Positions 10,718-20,138 are shown, numbered from the stretch's first letter. The stretch: 24,320 nucleotides of DNA from Saccoglossus kowalevskii (GCF_000003605.2 NW_003138380.1:1-24320); one strand, 5' to 3'. The notes: generated by a model from the letters alone, not told the origin. A program made the numbers and translations.

Positions 10718-11439
10718 TAAACTCCTAGAAAACGTCCATGAAGTAACAGCAAAGATTTTCAAGCTTGTTTATCTGCACAAGCGATTTGTTTACCCTTCAA
10801 GGTCTGTTTTAACATGTATCGGGGCATCCAATTGTGTAAGGCTATTGGAAACCAAAAAATGAAGGAATGGGATAGCTATTATTCGATAAAATCGGCAGAT
10901 AAAAACACTAAAATCAATGATTTTTTTTCAGTGGCTGTGTGACCTTGTGTCTGACACATTCATATGCAAATGACTAATCTGTGAAACAAACAGGGGCTGA
11001 GACAAACCACTCAAATGTTTGGAAACACTCATTGTGTGTCAGATAGCTACTGATAACACATCCTAACATTGCTTTGTCTTGAGTTAATCTTTGAAACTTA
11101 TAGGCACACAGATTAAACCTGTGTTGTTGATTTTGTAAAACACTACTGAAACTGCCTTGCTTCCCTTCAGAAATTCTACATTTTAACCAACTTACATGAC
11201 ATTCTATGTTACGTTGACTTTATCAGATAAAATTTTATAGTGCATTTCATCAATTAATAAATAAATAAATGTGAAAATCGTAATTTTCAACACAAATAAT
11301 AGTCTCGCTACCTTAAAGTTGGAAAAAAACATTATCAAGTTCCGTGTATAAACACTAGTGTAAAGGGGCGGTGGAGCGCTATTTTAACCAAAATCGGCTA
11401 GTAAGGCGTCATATGACACAGGTATCTATTTACTGTTTT

Positions 11440-11530
11440 GTAACCTTTTATTCCTTTTTAAACTTTTGTAACCATTGCCAATCCCTCCGGGGAATGTGCA
11501 AGTGTTAATAAAATTATTATGATATGGATT
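11440..11530 (+). repeat. Retroelement-like 3' tail
   Basis: TTTTGTAACCATTGCCAATC, CCTCCGGGGAATGTGCAAGT and GTTAATAAAATTATTATGAT have the layout of many LINE or SINE 3' ends: a short GC block, then TTAATAAA and an AT-rich tail. I see no coding sequence attached. It lies about 130 bp inside AGPAT5 intron 1, opposite in sense to the gene. Confidence 0.3.
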
Positions 11531-11661
11531 TTTAGCCCTCATCAGTGACTGTGTGAAATCCCTGAGATTTTCAGATTATTCCCAGGCCTAAGAACTTGCC
11601 GCACGTATTAGAAATTCCAATGCTAATGAGTTGGCGCTTGTTTTACTGGACACCGACTTAC

Positions 11662-11877
11662 CTCTACTCCCGTATAATGCTCATAAAAGAAGACAATTAG
11701 ACGCTGGTAGTTTGAATACATGATATCGTCTACGGCGTGGTACCATCGTGTTGGTAACACGGCCGATACACTTCGCCATGTCCCCCATATCATCATAAAA
11801 CAAGGCGATACTCCAAGCATCGTTATCGCTGGCAAGGCGAACTTCAACGCCTGCAGGTACACGATAGCTGTCAGCAT
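11662..11877 (-). CDS. AGPAT5: AGPAT5 coding exon 1 (start codon, membrane anchor)
   Basis: This exon encodes residues 1-72. It opens with MLTAIVYL and ends HYTGVE at the donor GAG|gtaagt. A hydrophobic stretch with ITMLGVSPCFMMIW at about residues 18-31 would be the N-terminal membrane segment, and LPTRWYHAVDD and FFYEHYTGV follow as in the family. The ATG at 11877-11875 is chosen for three reasons. The family also begins with ML at this distance from the TM segment. An in-frame TAA lies eight codons further upstream, at 11904-11902. No ATG occurs between the start codon and the TATA box near 12040. A TTG nine codons from the stop side could extend the open frame, but it is not a plausible eukaryotic start here. 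Confidence 0.95.
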
Positions 11878-12010
11878 TTTCGACAGTTGTGAAAAACACA
11901 ATTAAATACGTGCAAAAACAGTAGAAATGCGAAGTAAACAAGCGAACCCACTTTAACACGTGCACTCGATCAACTTGCAGTGTCAAATGTCACTCGTACT
12001 GTAGGTCACT

Positions 12011-12040
12011 AAGAGGGCGCTAGATGGAGGGCGCCCTCTT
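12011..12040. repeat. 10-bp perfect inverted repeat at the AGPAT5 promoter
   Basis: AAGAGGGCGC (12011-12020) is answered by GCGCCCTCTT (12031-12040) around the 10-bp spacer TAGATGGAGG. It overlaps the TATA box by three bases and covers the expected initiation site. GAGGGCGCT inside it recurs at two HADHA intron sites (near 22138 and 22662). It could be a paired factor-binding site or a stem in the first transcribed bases. Confidence 0.75.
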
Positions 12041-12045
12041 ATATA
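12038..12045 (-). promoter_or_regulatory. TATA box, probable AGPAT5 core promoter
   Basis: TATATAAG reads on the minus strand 161 bp upstream of the AGPAT5 ATG. A start site about 30 bp downstream would fall near 12010-12016, inside or at the edge of a perfect palindrome. The resulting leader of about 135 nt contains no ATG and has an in-frame stop. A CACGTG E-box lies at 11957-11962. An intron-containing 5' UTR further upstream cannot be excluded. Confidence 0.5.
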
Positions 12046-12059
12046 CGATCAGAGGCGAT

Positions 12060-12510
12060 CTGAAAACTTAGCAACATACTTGGACGTTTTTATAATTGGT
12101 AACCAGTTTTGTTAATATACTGAACTAATTTTACTAATAACTGCTTGCTATTTTATGGATGAGCACAGTTTTAGATGGAATAAAACGCTAAAGCAAAAAA
12201 CCTGGTACAATCAACTTCAGTATTACTAATATTTGTCTTTCGTTGCGAATGGAATGGAAATTCGAATTCTCGTTCTCAGGAAATGAGAGTTAAATTGTTG
12301 TTGTATGTCCATTACGTAAATTAAATTATTCTGCACCCATAAGTTGTTTTTAAAACGGTATACATGTGCCTCCATTGAAATATCGCACTTCCAAACCCAG
12401 GCGGCACTACAGCAATAACGAGAATTTAATGCAAAGCCGAACAATACAATGCAGTACAAGCCAGTATAAGAGGCTAAATATCTGTCTTTCAAATTTTATC
12501 GATATTTTAT
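12060..12510. other. Upstream flank of AGPAT5, no gene seen
   Basis: This is AT-rich DNA between the promoter and the Helitron-like element. Short open frames on both strands have no recognisable domain. Confidence 0.6.
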
Positions 12511-12511
12511 T

Positions 12512-13250
12512 AGCTCCGCTGCCGACTTTGTCGAGCGGAGCTTATCATATGAGTGATTGTCCGTCGTCCGTCGTCGTCCGTGTCAATGTTTTACTTTTTC
12601 GACTTCTTCTTGAAAACTACAAGCCTGAATGCTTTGATACTTGGTGTATATGTACCTTGGGTAAACCTCTCTCAGATTTGTTCATTTCATGATCATATCT
12701 TCAATTTTCTAATTTCGGTGAATATTTTTGTCATTTTTGGTAAAAAGTGATATTTTCAACTTCTTGTTAAAAACCGCAAGTCCAATTGCTTTGATATTAC
12801 ATATATTGGTACTACATGTGGACCTCTCTCAGATTTGTTCATTTTGTAATGATATCTTCAATTCTCTAATTTTGGTGAATATTTTTGTCATTTTTGGGAA
12901 AAAATGATATTTTAGACTTCTTGTTAAAAACCGCAAGTCCAATTGCTTTGATATTACATATATAGGTACTACATGTGTACCTCTCTCAGATTTGTTCATT
13001 TTGTAATGATATCTTTAATTTTCTAATTTTGGTGAATATTGTTGTCATTTTTGGTAAAAAGTGATATTTTCAACTTCTTGTTAAAAACCACAATCATTTA
13101 TGGTGAAAACTGATATTTTTGAATTCTTGTTGAAAACAGCAAGTCCCATTGCATTGATACTATGCATAATGCTCATTTTCTAATGATATCTTCTGTTCTT
13201 TAATTGAAATGTGCATTGCTAACAGCGGAGCTATCTCAGCCAAGAGGCTG
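12512..13250 (+). mobile_element. Helitron-like element with 157-bp tandem repeat
   Basis: The head hairpin is AGCTCCGCT (12512-12520) against AGCGGAGCT (12534-12542), followed by a GTCCGTCGTC run. Tandem units then start at 12602, 12759, 12916 and 13073, spaced exactly 157 bp. Each begins ACTTCTTSTT and carries ATTGCTTTGATA and CTCTCAGATTTGTTCATTT-like text. The tail repeats AGCGGAGCT at 13224-13232 and ends in hairpin CAGCC-AAGA-GGCTG (13237-13250). It has no coding capacity; open frames inside it are chance. The Helitron/Helentron assignment is inference from architecture. Confidence 0.7.
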
Positions 13251-13420
13251 CTTGTTAAAAGTCTTTTAGAAATCACATTTAACTGCAAGCCAGTGTCATA
13301 ACATCCTTTTTTAGTCAATGTAACACAAGAAGTTTCAGTCAAAAATAGTTCGTACACTATCATTTTCAATAAGCATAAGTCCACTGAATCGATTCACAGC
13401 CAATTCGTCTCAAGCCGATT

Positions 13421-13826
13421 CGTCCCAATTCACATTCGTTCACGCTCGCCACATTGCCTTCGGTTAGCCGCACTATCTAGTGCAGGATGACTTCCTGATT
13501 TGGTAACAAGACAATGGTGGTGGTGCATATAAAATACAATCGAAATGCACATGTTCTTGCAACAATATTCACTGAGTTTCCCCGATATTCAGAAACAAAA
13601 AACCTTTTACCATGATTACAATTTTTCAGAACACTATAATTTTGAAATATGAATAACGTATTGTGAAGTTTGATTCAGCCTTCGGCACGCTGTCGCGTCG
13701 TATGCGCGGTGAGTTTGTTAAGATCTTGTTGCGCGTATTGGACGAGGTGGTATCGGGCTAACCAAATAGATCGGACGAAACGACTTTGGGACTGATAAAC
13801 TTGAGAGACGAATGTGATTTGGGACG
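13421..13826. repeat. Foldback-type inverted repeat pair, 406 bp overall
   Basis: CGTCCCAATTCACATTCGT (13421-13439) pairs with ACGAATGTGATTTGGGACG (13808-13826) with one mismatch in 19. Nearby CGTCTCAAG and GATTCGTCC motifs also recur in inverted form toward 13775-13810. It is probably a small foldback transposon. No target duplication was identified. Confidence 0.5.
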
Positions 13827-13829
13827 TTT

Positions 13830-14878
13830 CCACCGTCCCCCGAATCTACGCAACATATTGCGTGTTAGAATTAATAGACAATGACGTTATTTACTATAAT
13901 ATTTCATTAAAGGACAATGGAATATATATTTGTTGCATGTTGAAAGTAATAAAAAGATTCACGTTGTCAAAGAATCCAAAACGTATCATTATACCCAAAT
14001 TCGAAAGTTAAGCTACACCAACTGTCCCCCTCTGTTTTCTCCGTTCCAATAATGCTAAGCCAATGGGGGAATACATTAAAAATAAAGTCGAAAAACAGTT
14101 TGGGAAGAGTTGCAATTTTTGCACGCCAAATATAATTGACCAATCACTACACTGCATTGAAATGTATATTGGACCAAACTGGTAAAAGTGACTAAACAGA
14201 TTTCTCAAGCCCAAGGTGATATATTATGCTCTATAATGTTGAGTACCGGGATATTAGATCAAAGCCTTTTTTAGGGCAGGTGAGAACAAAACTTAAATAT
14301 ACAAGACCAGGTAGACAACATGAAGAGTTTTATTTGTTTTGCCAACACTTTTAAGCACACGTTACTATATTCAGATTGGTATAGTCAGGTCTACACTATG
14401 AAAAGTATTGTTCCTTTTACAATGTACAAGATTTCCTATACAACAGAAAAACATATTTATATCATGCAATACATTGGCTTCGGGATAACGACGAATAGAA
14501 AAAATAAATTTCATTTGTAGCACAAACTATGTTGACAATGTTTGCATTATATTTATTTACAAGTATTATGAATGTATTCTATTTTTTTCCCCATCAGCGA
14601 TTAACATTCACAGCTACATGATTTGTAAACAGTAGTTTCCCCGTCATATTGTGATTAAAATGCACATCTATAAACATTGCCAAGCAAACCATTTCTCGCT
14701 TAGGAAGACTTCTTATTGTGGTTGAAACATTTATTCATCCAGTGATTATTGGTAATTGACTGAAGATAGCAAATTTATGTTAATACTGTTCACCAAAATA
14801 TAATCCTATCAAACGTGGATATTGTATGCGGGATGGAAGTAACTACCAAAATCAAATTTTTTTTTGGTTTTAGTTGCC
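13830..14878. other. Intergenic DNA, no gene seen
   Basis: This stretch lies between the foldback element and the degraded 157-bp relative. Open frames of 65-68 codons lack domains or composition that would suggest coding. Confidence 0.6.
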
Positions 14879-15050
14879 CGAGAAAGGTCCACCTGAGGTG
14901 CCTACATATTCAATATCAAAGCAATCATACTTTTCACCAAAAATATTCATCAAAATTAGAGAATTAATGACATCACAATATGAACAAATATAAAATGTGG
15001 TCTACCCAAAGTACATATACAAGTACCAAAGCAATCAGACTTTCATTTAG
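14879..15050 (-). mobile_element. Degraded inverted relative of the 157-bp repeat
   Basis: Read on the minus strand it carries TGATTGCTTTGGTACTTGTA, TATGTACTTTGGGTAGACC, TTTGTTCAT and CTAATTTTGATGAATATTTT, matching the first unit of 12602-12759 in order. Two GATTGCTTTG blocks are 110 bp apart rather than 157, so material has been lost. Confidence 0.65.
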
Positions 15051-15175
15051 TTCATAGCAAAGCTAGATTAAAAACGGTCAAACGAATGACAAGCAACTTC
15101 AGTCCTTTTCCTTTGATGGAGGAGTCTGTATTTTACAATGTAAAGTCTGAAAACTAGGTGTGTGAGTGGTCCTTT

Positions 15176-15238
15176 TCATCCCACACCAGGACACAAGGCT
15201 GCAATCAGGTTCTTCCATTCCTGTCCACCATTTCTGCA
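15176..15238 (-). pseudogene. Possible second LINE C-terminal scrap
   Basis: Between stops at 15239-15241 and 15176-15178 the minus strand reads QEWKNLIAALCPGVG, with MVDR in an adjacent frame just before. DRxEWxNLIAALC is another common LINE polyprotein ending, which suggests a one- or two-base deletion. It is short and not secure. Confidence 0.4.
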
Positions 15239-15692
15239 TTACTCCAGGTCAGGTTCGTCAGGGGTGCTCAAGCGCCCAGCATCACAGACAGTGATGTTGG
15301 GACTGACTAGCTCGTCTCTAGTGAAAACAAGGTGCATGTGATTAAAATAAGGGCTTCTACATATTGTACTTTCTGTTGACAGTTATTGCAGAATGTTAGT
15401 CTGATATGATGTCCCCAGCTTCCCGACTGTACATGGCATGCCCAGAAAATACAATGACAATGTATTCTGATAAAACATTTATTTTGACCAACTACAAGAG
15501 TTACTTGCATTTACATGTGCCATAGCACCTTAGCTAAAATAAAGGCACTCAAGAAATTGAAAACTGACTTTACCATTAGTAAGGTATACATAGTGAGTGG
15601 TGTTGGTAAACATACCAAAATAAGAAAAATATATATACAAATGCGACCACAGTAGCAATGTAATCAAGTCTGTGCAGATAATTGTTTTCAAG

Positions 15693-16093
15693 CAGGGTTT
15701 GTACATTGGAAATCGAAGAAATTCCAAAACTTTTTATATCAGTTTTCTAGTCATTTTCAATTTTTTTCCCCTTCAATTTAGAATTGTAGTGGTTCCTAAT
15801 TACCGGTAGATAGCTAGCTTTTGACACTGATCTTACCAATGATTAAAGAGGAAGGGTTGTCACCTGCGCATGTGCGAGAATTGAGTCCCAAGCGACTATT
15901 ACATGCTAAAAACGCAAAGGCTCATGGGTAGATGCTTGTTTGTAAACAATGACAAACTATGGCCATCTGACGCATGCACAGGTGACGACTCCCCCGCTTT
16001 AATTAATAGTTTTTTTATACTGATTGTACATTTTCCAGGACATCTTTCAAATTCTAGGACATTCCAGTATATTCCGGGACTGTACAAACCCTG
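15693..16093. mobile_element. hAT-like non-autonomous element (401 bp)
   Basis: CAGGGTTTGTACA at 15693-15705 is answered by its exact reverse complement at 16081-16093. Beyond the 13 bp the right arm reads (inward) GTCCCGGAATATACTGGAAT, a style common at hAT ends. Flanks show no clean 8-bp duplication. It lies between the HADHA 3' end and the AGPAT5 promoter. Confidence 0.55.
15914..16003. repeat. Dispersed repeat, copy 2
   Basis: This is the partner of 582-664, sharing GCAAAGGCT, TGGGTAGAT, CTTGTTTGTAAACAA, CTATGG and CCCGCTTTAAT with scattered substitutions. It sits inside the span bounded by the hAT-like terminal repeats at 15693 and 16093, so it may be internal sequence of that element. 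Confidence 0.75.
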
Positions 16094-16748
16094 TCTAGAC
16101 TTGCACCAAAGTTCATTTTGCATTGATAGTGCAAGATAATGTACACTAAAAATTGATTTTCGTCATTAGCTTCTGTCTAATTGGTGAATTCGGTAGATCA
16201 TCATCAATAATGATCAGGATTGAAAACTTTAAAACAATTACAATTCTTAAAATCATTGAGACATTTGCTGAACATGTAGTTTTCAATCAAGTATGACTAT
16301 AGAGCCAATCCCACATTGTATCTGCACCCCCTGTTACTAATGATTTAGCAGATCCACCATATGTATGCACTTCAGATTTCAGTTAGTCATTCACAATACC
16401 AGAGTTGTAATTCACGATGACAGCATCTCTACACATAAATGCAGAGAGAACACTTGGTCATACACAGAAACAGAAACTAAATCAGAGGGAGTACAGATAA
16501 AAACTGAAATGGTTGGATGTATAGCACAGGACAAATACCAACTCAAGCAATACTCGGTAAATGAAATGCTCGCTAGGACCAGGCATATAAACACAACATT
16601 CTTTTGTAGTCCATGGTTCCAAATATGGCAGTGAAAAATCACTTTGTGACGGACACTACCAACTAATGCTATCTACATGGTATTCACCTTGGGCATTGAA
16701 AGAATCCTACAGTTTGTAAAACTTATATTAATACAAGATAAGATGGAT

Positions 16749-16754
16749 TTTATT
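16749..16754 (-). terminator. Poly(A) signal of HADHA
   Basis: AATAAA (TTTATT on plus) lies 146 nt past the stop. It is the first such hexamer downstream, and I saw no AATAAA or ATTAAA between it and the stop. Cleavage would be expected around 16720-16738. Confidence 0.7.
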
Positions 16755-16899
16755 TGGCCTTCAGCAATTTTACAGGAAGTCAGATCCCGATGGTTGCATA
16801 CGGGAAAAGTACAGTTGTCCAAATATGAATGACTATAGAAAAATTGAGAACAAAAACTAACCAACTCAAACCACAGAATAAATTGTTTACAATACTATA

Positions 16900-17051
16900 T
16901 TATTTCTTGACATGAAAGCGTTTTTGTGTATTCTTGGCGTGATCAAGCAAAAGCTGACAGGGTTTGAATTGATTGCCGTACGTGGCTTGGAATTCCTCCA
17001 TGACCTTCACCAAGTTATCAGCACCAAAGGTGTCTACAAATCGGAATGGAC
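16900..17051 (-). CDS. HADHA: HADHA terminal exon with stop codon
   Basis: This exon encodes PFRFVDTFGADNLVKVMEEF, QATYGNQFKPCQLLLDHAKN and TQKRFHVKK before TAA at 16902-16900. The acceptor is ctattgcag|GTCC. The end matches the family's FxPCQLLxDHA...KKF C terminus. The 3' UTR continues to about 16730. Confidence 0.97.
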
Positions 17052-17643
17052 CTGCAATAGACAAAATTAGTTTAAACATGGAATAAATATATATTTAACA
17101 ACGATGAAATAGAAACCTGACTGGAGTTTGTCAAGAGCTTTTCGTTGTGTGGGAATTACTGTTGAGTTTTCCCAAATAAATACATGCTTCACCTTCTGCA
17201 TTGTATGATGGCTAAACCAACTAGCACGATAATTCTAATGTAAGTTCAACCCATGTTGGTTTTAAGCCATTGTTTCAAATGTACATAACAAATGTAACGT
17301 GGTTGAATATTATGACTAAGTTCGGAAATAGTAAGATATGAAAATTTTGAGTTAGGCAAAACAAAACAAAAAAAAGAAAAATCTTGCTTCTTGTCCCAGG
17401 GCAAATTTTGAAATGATGAAGTCTTATTTTTGTATTAAGATTAATTAATACCACAAAAACAAAAAGATGCATCAAAGTTTAACATTGATCAAATTCTGCT
17501 TTTGAATTCATACTCTGACAGAGAAACATTTCTCAATTCTACTACCTTTGACGAGTAAAGCAAAATTTACACCCCCAAAAAAGTGTAAAGCAAAGGTTGT
17601 AAAATGACCTGCATGATCACGAGAAGCAAAAAACCCTTTGTTT

Positions 17644-17666
17644 TGACCTCATTTGACCTGTGACCA
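17644..17666 (-). promoter_or_regulatory. Nuclear-receptor half-site cluster (DR1 plus DR4)
   Basis: On the HADHA coding strand the order is TGGTCA-C-AGGTCA-AATG-AGGTCA. That is a one-base-spaced direct repeat (PPAR/RXR or HNF4 type, one mismatch) followed by a third perfect half-site at four-base spacing. It lies in the last HADHA intron. Function is inferred only. Confidence 0.4.
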
Positions 17667-17958
17667 CAACCAGAATTTTGTCTGACGTCCAATTTATAAA
17701 ATGGAAAGGATCAAATCAATGAAAACTGTTTTCTTGACCAAAGGAAAAATTGGCTTTATATTTCCATCAATTCACAATTTGGTGACTAAAAAAAGCCAAA
17801 ATATTGTCCAACATTAAGAGTTTTACAAACTTCAACACTGATGTAGATGATTGTTCATTTTATTTACACAATAGCTGAAGCCAAATTATTTGATGATGAC
17901 TACCATTCTAAGTCAAAACTGACAAACTTATTACATGTTAATACAAACATAACTGTAC

Positions 17959-18013
17959 CTCCATGGAAGGGTGGAAATCCAAGACCAAACACTGCACCAA
18001 TATCACCTTCAAC
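17959..18013 (-). CDS. HADHA: HADHA 55-nt exon (VEGDIGAVFGLGFPP)
   Basis: This short exon encodes VEGDIGAVFGLGFPPFHG plus one base. The motif GDIGAVFGLGFPP is nearly invariant in trifunctional-protein alpha subunits. The acceptor is ttgttttag|GTTGAA and the donor GGAG|gtacag. It joins the last exon to rebuild glycine. Confidence 0.96.
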
Positions 18014-18562
18014 CTAAAACAAAACAATAAAATCAACAGTTACATTTATTGATTATAAATAACATGGTTGGATTAGTCTTTTGATGAATCTCAGATTAAA
18101 AATGGTCAGTGTATAACACACAAGCAATATGGGGAAATTATAACATGTTTATTACCATAGAAACAAGCAGATATACCCCACATTGCTTATATTTTGCGAA
18201 ATACTTAGTTCTTCATGAGAAGTAAAATGTCAAAACAAATATTTTCTTCATAAGCAACAAACTTTATTACCAATGTGCCTTCTAACAGAACCAATTTTGT
18301 GGAGATGCATAAGTTGAAATAAAATCCCCCTCAAAATCAAGTTGGGTCTGTTGTGTTGAATTTTGAGGCCTCTGATTTTGTTTTTTACATATATCAAGTT
18401 TATAGAGTGTGAATTTAATCGTTTCAAATTCTATGACATTTATGTATGATTTTCTGTCACATCAATGACACATCAAGATATTAGCAAAATTATCATGGCT
18501 TCAGTTATGCAATATATTGGCCCTAAACGGCACACTATTAATCTGGTAATATTAATACTTAC

Positions 18563-18765
18563 AGGATTAGTGAGTACCCCCTCTTGTAGACAAAGAACTG
18601 CTTCATTTACAAATCTTGTCACCAATCTCAACTGGAAATCTTCATCAGCATTCCTGCCACGGGGGGCAATGTGATGCTTCTTAAATATTGCCTCGGCGCC
18701 TTCATTCACTGGACGTTCCTTGGAACCTTGCTCATACATGAATATACCCTTACCAGATTTACGAC
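18563..18765 (-). CDS. HADHA: HADHA exon GRKSGKG to QEGVLTNP
   Basis: This 203-nt exon encodes RKSGKGIFMYEQGSKERPVN, a variable linker, then DEDFQLRLVTRFVNEAV and CLQEGVLTNP. RKSGKGxxxY closes the first C-terminal repeat, and RLVxRFVNEAVxCLQEG opens the second. The acceptor is cttgcacag|GTCG and the donor AATCCT|gtaagt. The linker between the repeats is the least conserved part. Confidence 0.97.
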
Positions 18766-19256
18766 CTGTGCAAGAAATGATGTCTTCATTACTATCTTTA
18801 TGCAACTTATTTTGAAAACATTGAATTTGTGTAAATTGTGTATAGTTAATGTTGCTATTTACTCATGATTGACAGACCCAAGTTCAAATCTAACTACTGA
18901 TTGATGTGCTACATAACGAGAAGGGTTAAAGCCAATGGCCAAGATTCTTTTACAAACAGATGCGACTTTGGGGTAACCCTCGGCAAATTAAGTGTCTGTA
19001 TTAGACCAGGGTCAGGTTGGTGCTGGGATAGCACATTAAACTACCATATTTGTAATTACATGTTTGATAAGGGATAATCATGTCATACAATCTCAAACAT
19101 AATGGTTTCCATGAAAAAATGCAGCTGCACTTCCAATTTGCCTTTGAAAGTCTGAAACTGTCACCTATTTTTTTTTTTTTAAACAATATAGTACCTCAAA
19201 TTGGACCACTGAAAATTTATGCATTGCATCATGGGAAAAGCAACAGAGAAGACATT

Positions 19257-19422
19257 TACTGTGAATTATTTTTTTCACTGAAAAGACTTTTGGAGTTTTG
19301 TATTGAGTTTATTTTCACTGATTTTTGAATGAGTTGAGTGAAAAATATAGGAAAAATGTAGATTTGCTGGATTTTACTTTCTCTGAATGATCCTTCCAGT
19401 GAAAATAAAGTATTTTACAGTA
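19257..19422. mobile_element. Tc1/mariner-type MITE, copy C (166 bp, inverted)
   Basis: This starts TACTGTGAATTATTTTTTTC and ends GAAAATAAAGTATTTTACAGTA. The interior TTTTCACTGATTTTTGA and GCTGGATTTTA are the reverse complement of copy B. It lies in the HADHA intron downstream of the QLDKW exon. Confidence 0.8.
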
Positions 19423-19942
19423 CAACAAATACATGAAAAAAATTGATGACTCTGACGAATTGTATCAGAGCTTAAACTTCAAAGGCAATTACCTCTGCCG
19501 AAACCCAATGAGTTTGCCGTTGGGCCTTGAAGAACATGGATTTTCTCTTTACTGTAAAATCTACATTAGAAACCACGGCTTCTATTAAAATGGTACATTG
19601 CAACAGAATGGATGCGACTTCTATTACAACATTTACACATATGAGAAATTTTTTGTTTTTTGTTTCGCCAATAGCTTCTATTAGGGATGCGGCTCCAAAT
19701 TCAAATTTTACCATACTACTGCTATATGCAAAGGCAATTTTATCAAATATGTAAATGTATGACTTCTCAAGATCAAGCTCTGCTGTATGTACTGTTATTT
19801 TGAATAACTGTCTGCCAGTCATTTGCTTCTGGACTTGTGAATTCCTGAAATGACTATGAACAAGGATAGCATTTGTGTATGTTTTTTTTTCTACTGTGTT
19901 GATGTTTATAATACCCAGTGACAATTCTACAAGCCCACTCAC

Positions 19943-20138
19943 CTAAAAATCCAGCATCTACCATATCTATCAAGACTTCATTATTAGCACCTGAGAACCT
20001 TTCACCAAATATTTTACCAAGATCCTGTGCAACATGTGAGGCTACATCAATACCTACTTCATCTAATAATGTTGCAATTCCTACAGGAAAACCATAACTT
20101 TTAGACCATTTGTCAAGTTGCTTTGGACTCCATCCTTC
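19943..20138 (-). CDS. HADHA: HADHA exon, first C-terminal dehydrogenase repeat
   Basis: This 196-nt exon encodes EGWSPKQLDKWSKSYGFPVG, then IATLLDEVGIDVASHVAQDL and VDAGFL with one extra base. PVGxATLxDEVGxDVAxHV is the conserved helix pair used for dimer contacts in this fold. The acceptor is caatgacag|GAA and the donor TTTTAG|gtgagt. It ends in phase 1 and joins to GT of the next exon as glycine. Confidence 0.97.

Larger units (their letters stand above)
7303..11661 (-). other. AGPAT5 intron 1 (4359 bp, contains an assembly gap)
   Basis: Exons 1 and 2 join GAG|GTT in frame (YTGVE-VLLYGD), so no coding exon is missing despite the 50-N gap. The intron holds a CRE and inverted CCAAT box near 9127-9138, a 14-bp direct repeat (AACGGGAACGTAAT at 8655 and 8709), a 13-bp inverted repeat (10452-10530) and a plus-strand retroelement-like tail near 11440-11530. 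The rest is AT-rich with nothing I can name. Confidence 0.7.
348..11877 (-). other. AGPAT5: AGPAT5 gene model, five coding exons, C-terminal exons beyond the left edge
   Basis: This gene encodes a 1-acyl-sn-glycerol-3-phosphate acyltransferase of the AGPAT5 (epsilon) type. The family moves an acyl group from acyl-CoA to lysophosphatidate to make phosphatidate, and mammalian AGPAT5 is a membrane protein reported in mitochondria and ER. The exons are 11877-11662, 7302-7111, 5905-5816, 5386-5296 and 506-348. Every junction is GT-AG and keeps frame, giving 249 residues plus one base of the next codon. The human protein is about 364 residues, so roughly the last third is missing here. Block I is NHQSTID at residues 93-99 and block III is FPEGTR at 172-177. 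NHQST, GLKYFPLYG and HGGVYVKRS separate it from the related LCLAT1 group. Introns are 4359, 1205, 429 and 4789 bp. Identification rests on my recollection of the family, with long near-colinear matches in every exon. Confidence 0.95.

Noticed and set aside
11878-11901. Upstream TTG that would add eight residues to AGPAT5
   Set aside because: Not an ATG; an in-frame TAA precedes it at once, and the family starts at the ML... methionine.
11681-11986. 101-codon minus-strand frame overlapping AGPAT5 exon 1
   Set aside because: It is the wrong frame; the overlapping frame carries the clear AGPAT5 sequence.
12003-12020. CTCF-like site TCACTAAGAGGGCGC
   Set aside because: One extra base relative to the vertebrate consensus, and it is embedded in the palindrome; not enough to call.
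12366-12692. 108-codon plus-strand open frame
   Set aside because: It runs into the head of the Helitron-like repeat; the translation is of hairpin and CGTC-run DNA.
18880-18905. tRNA B-box-like GTTCAAATCT
   Set aside because: The flanking bases do not form a T stem, and no A box or acceptor stem is present.
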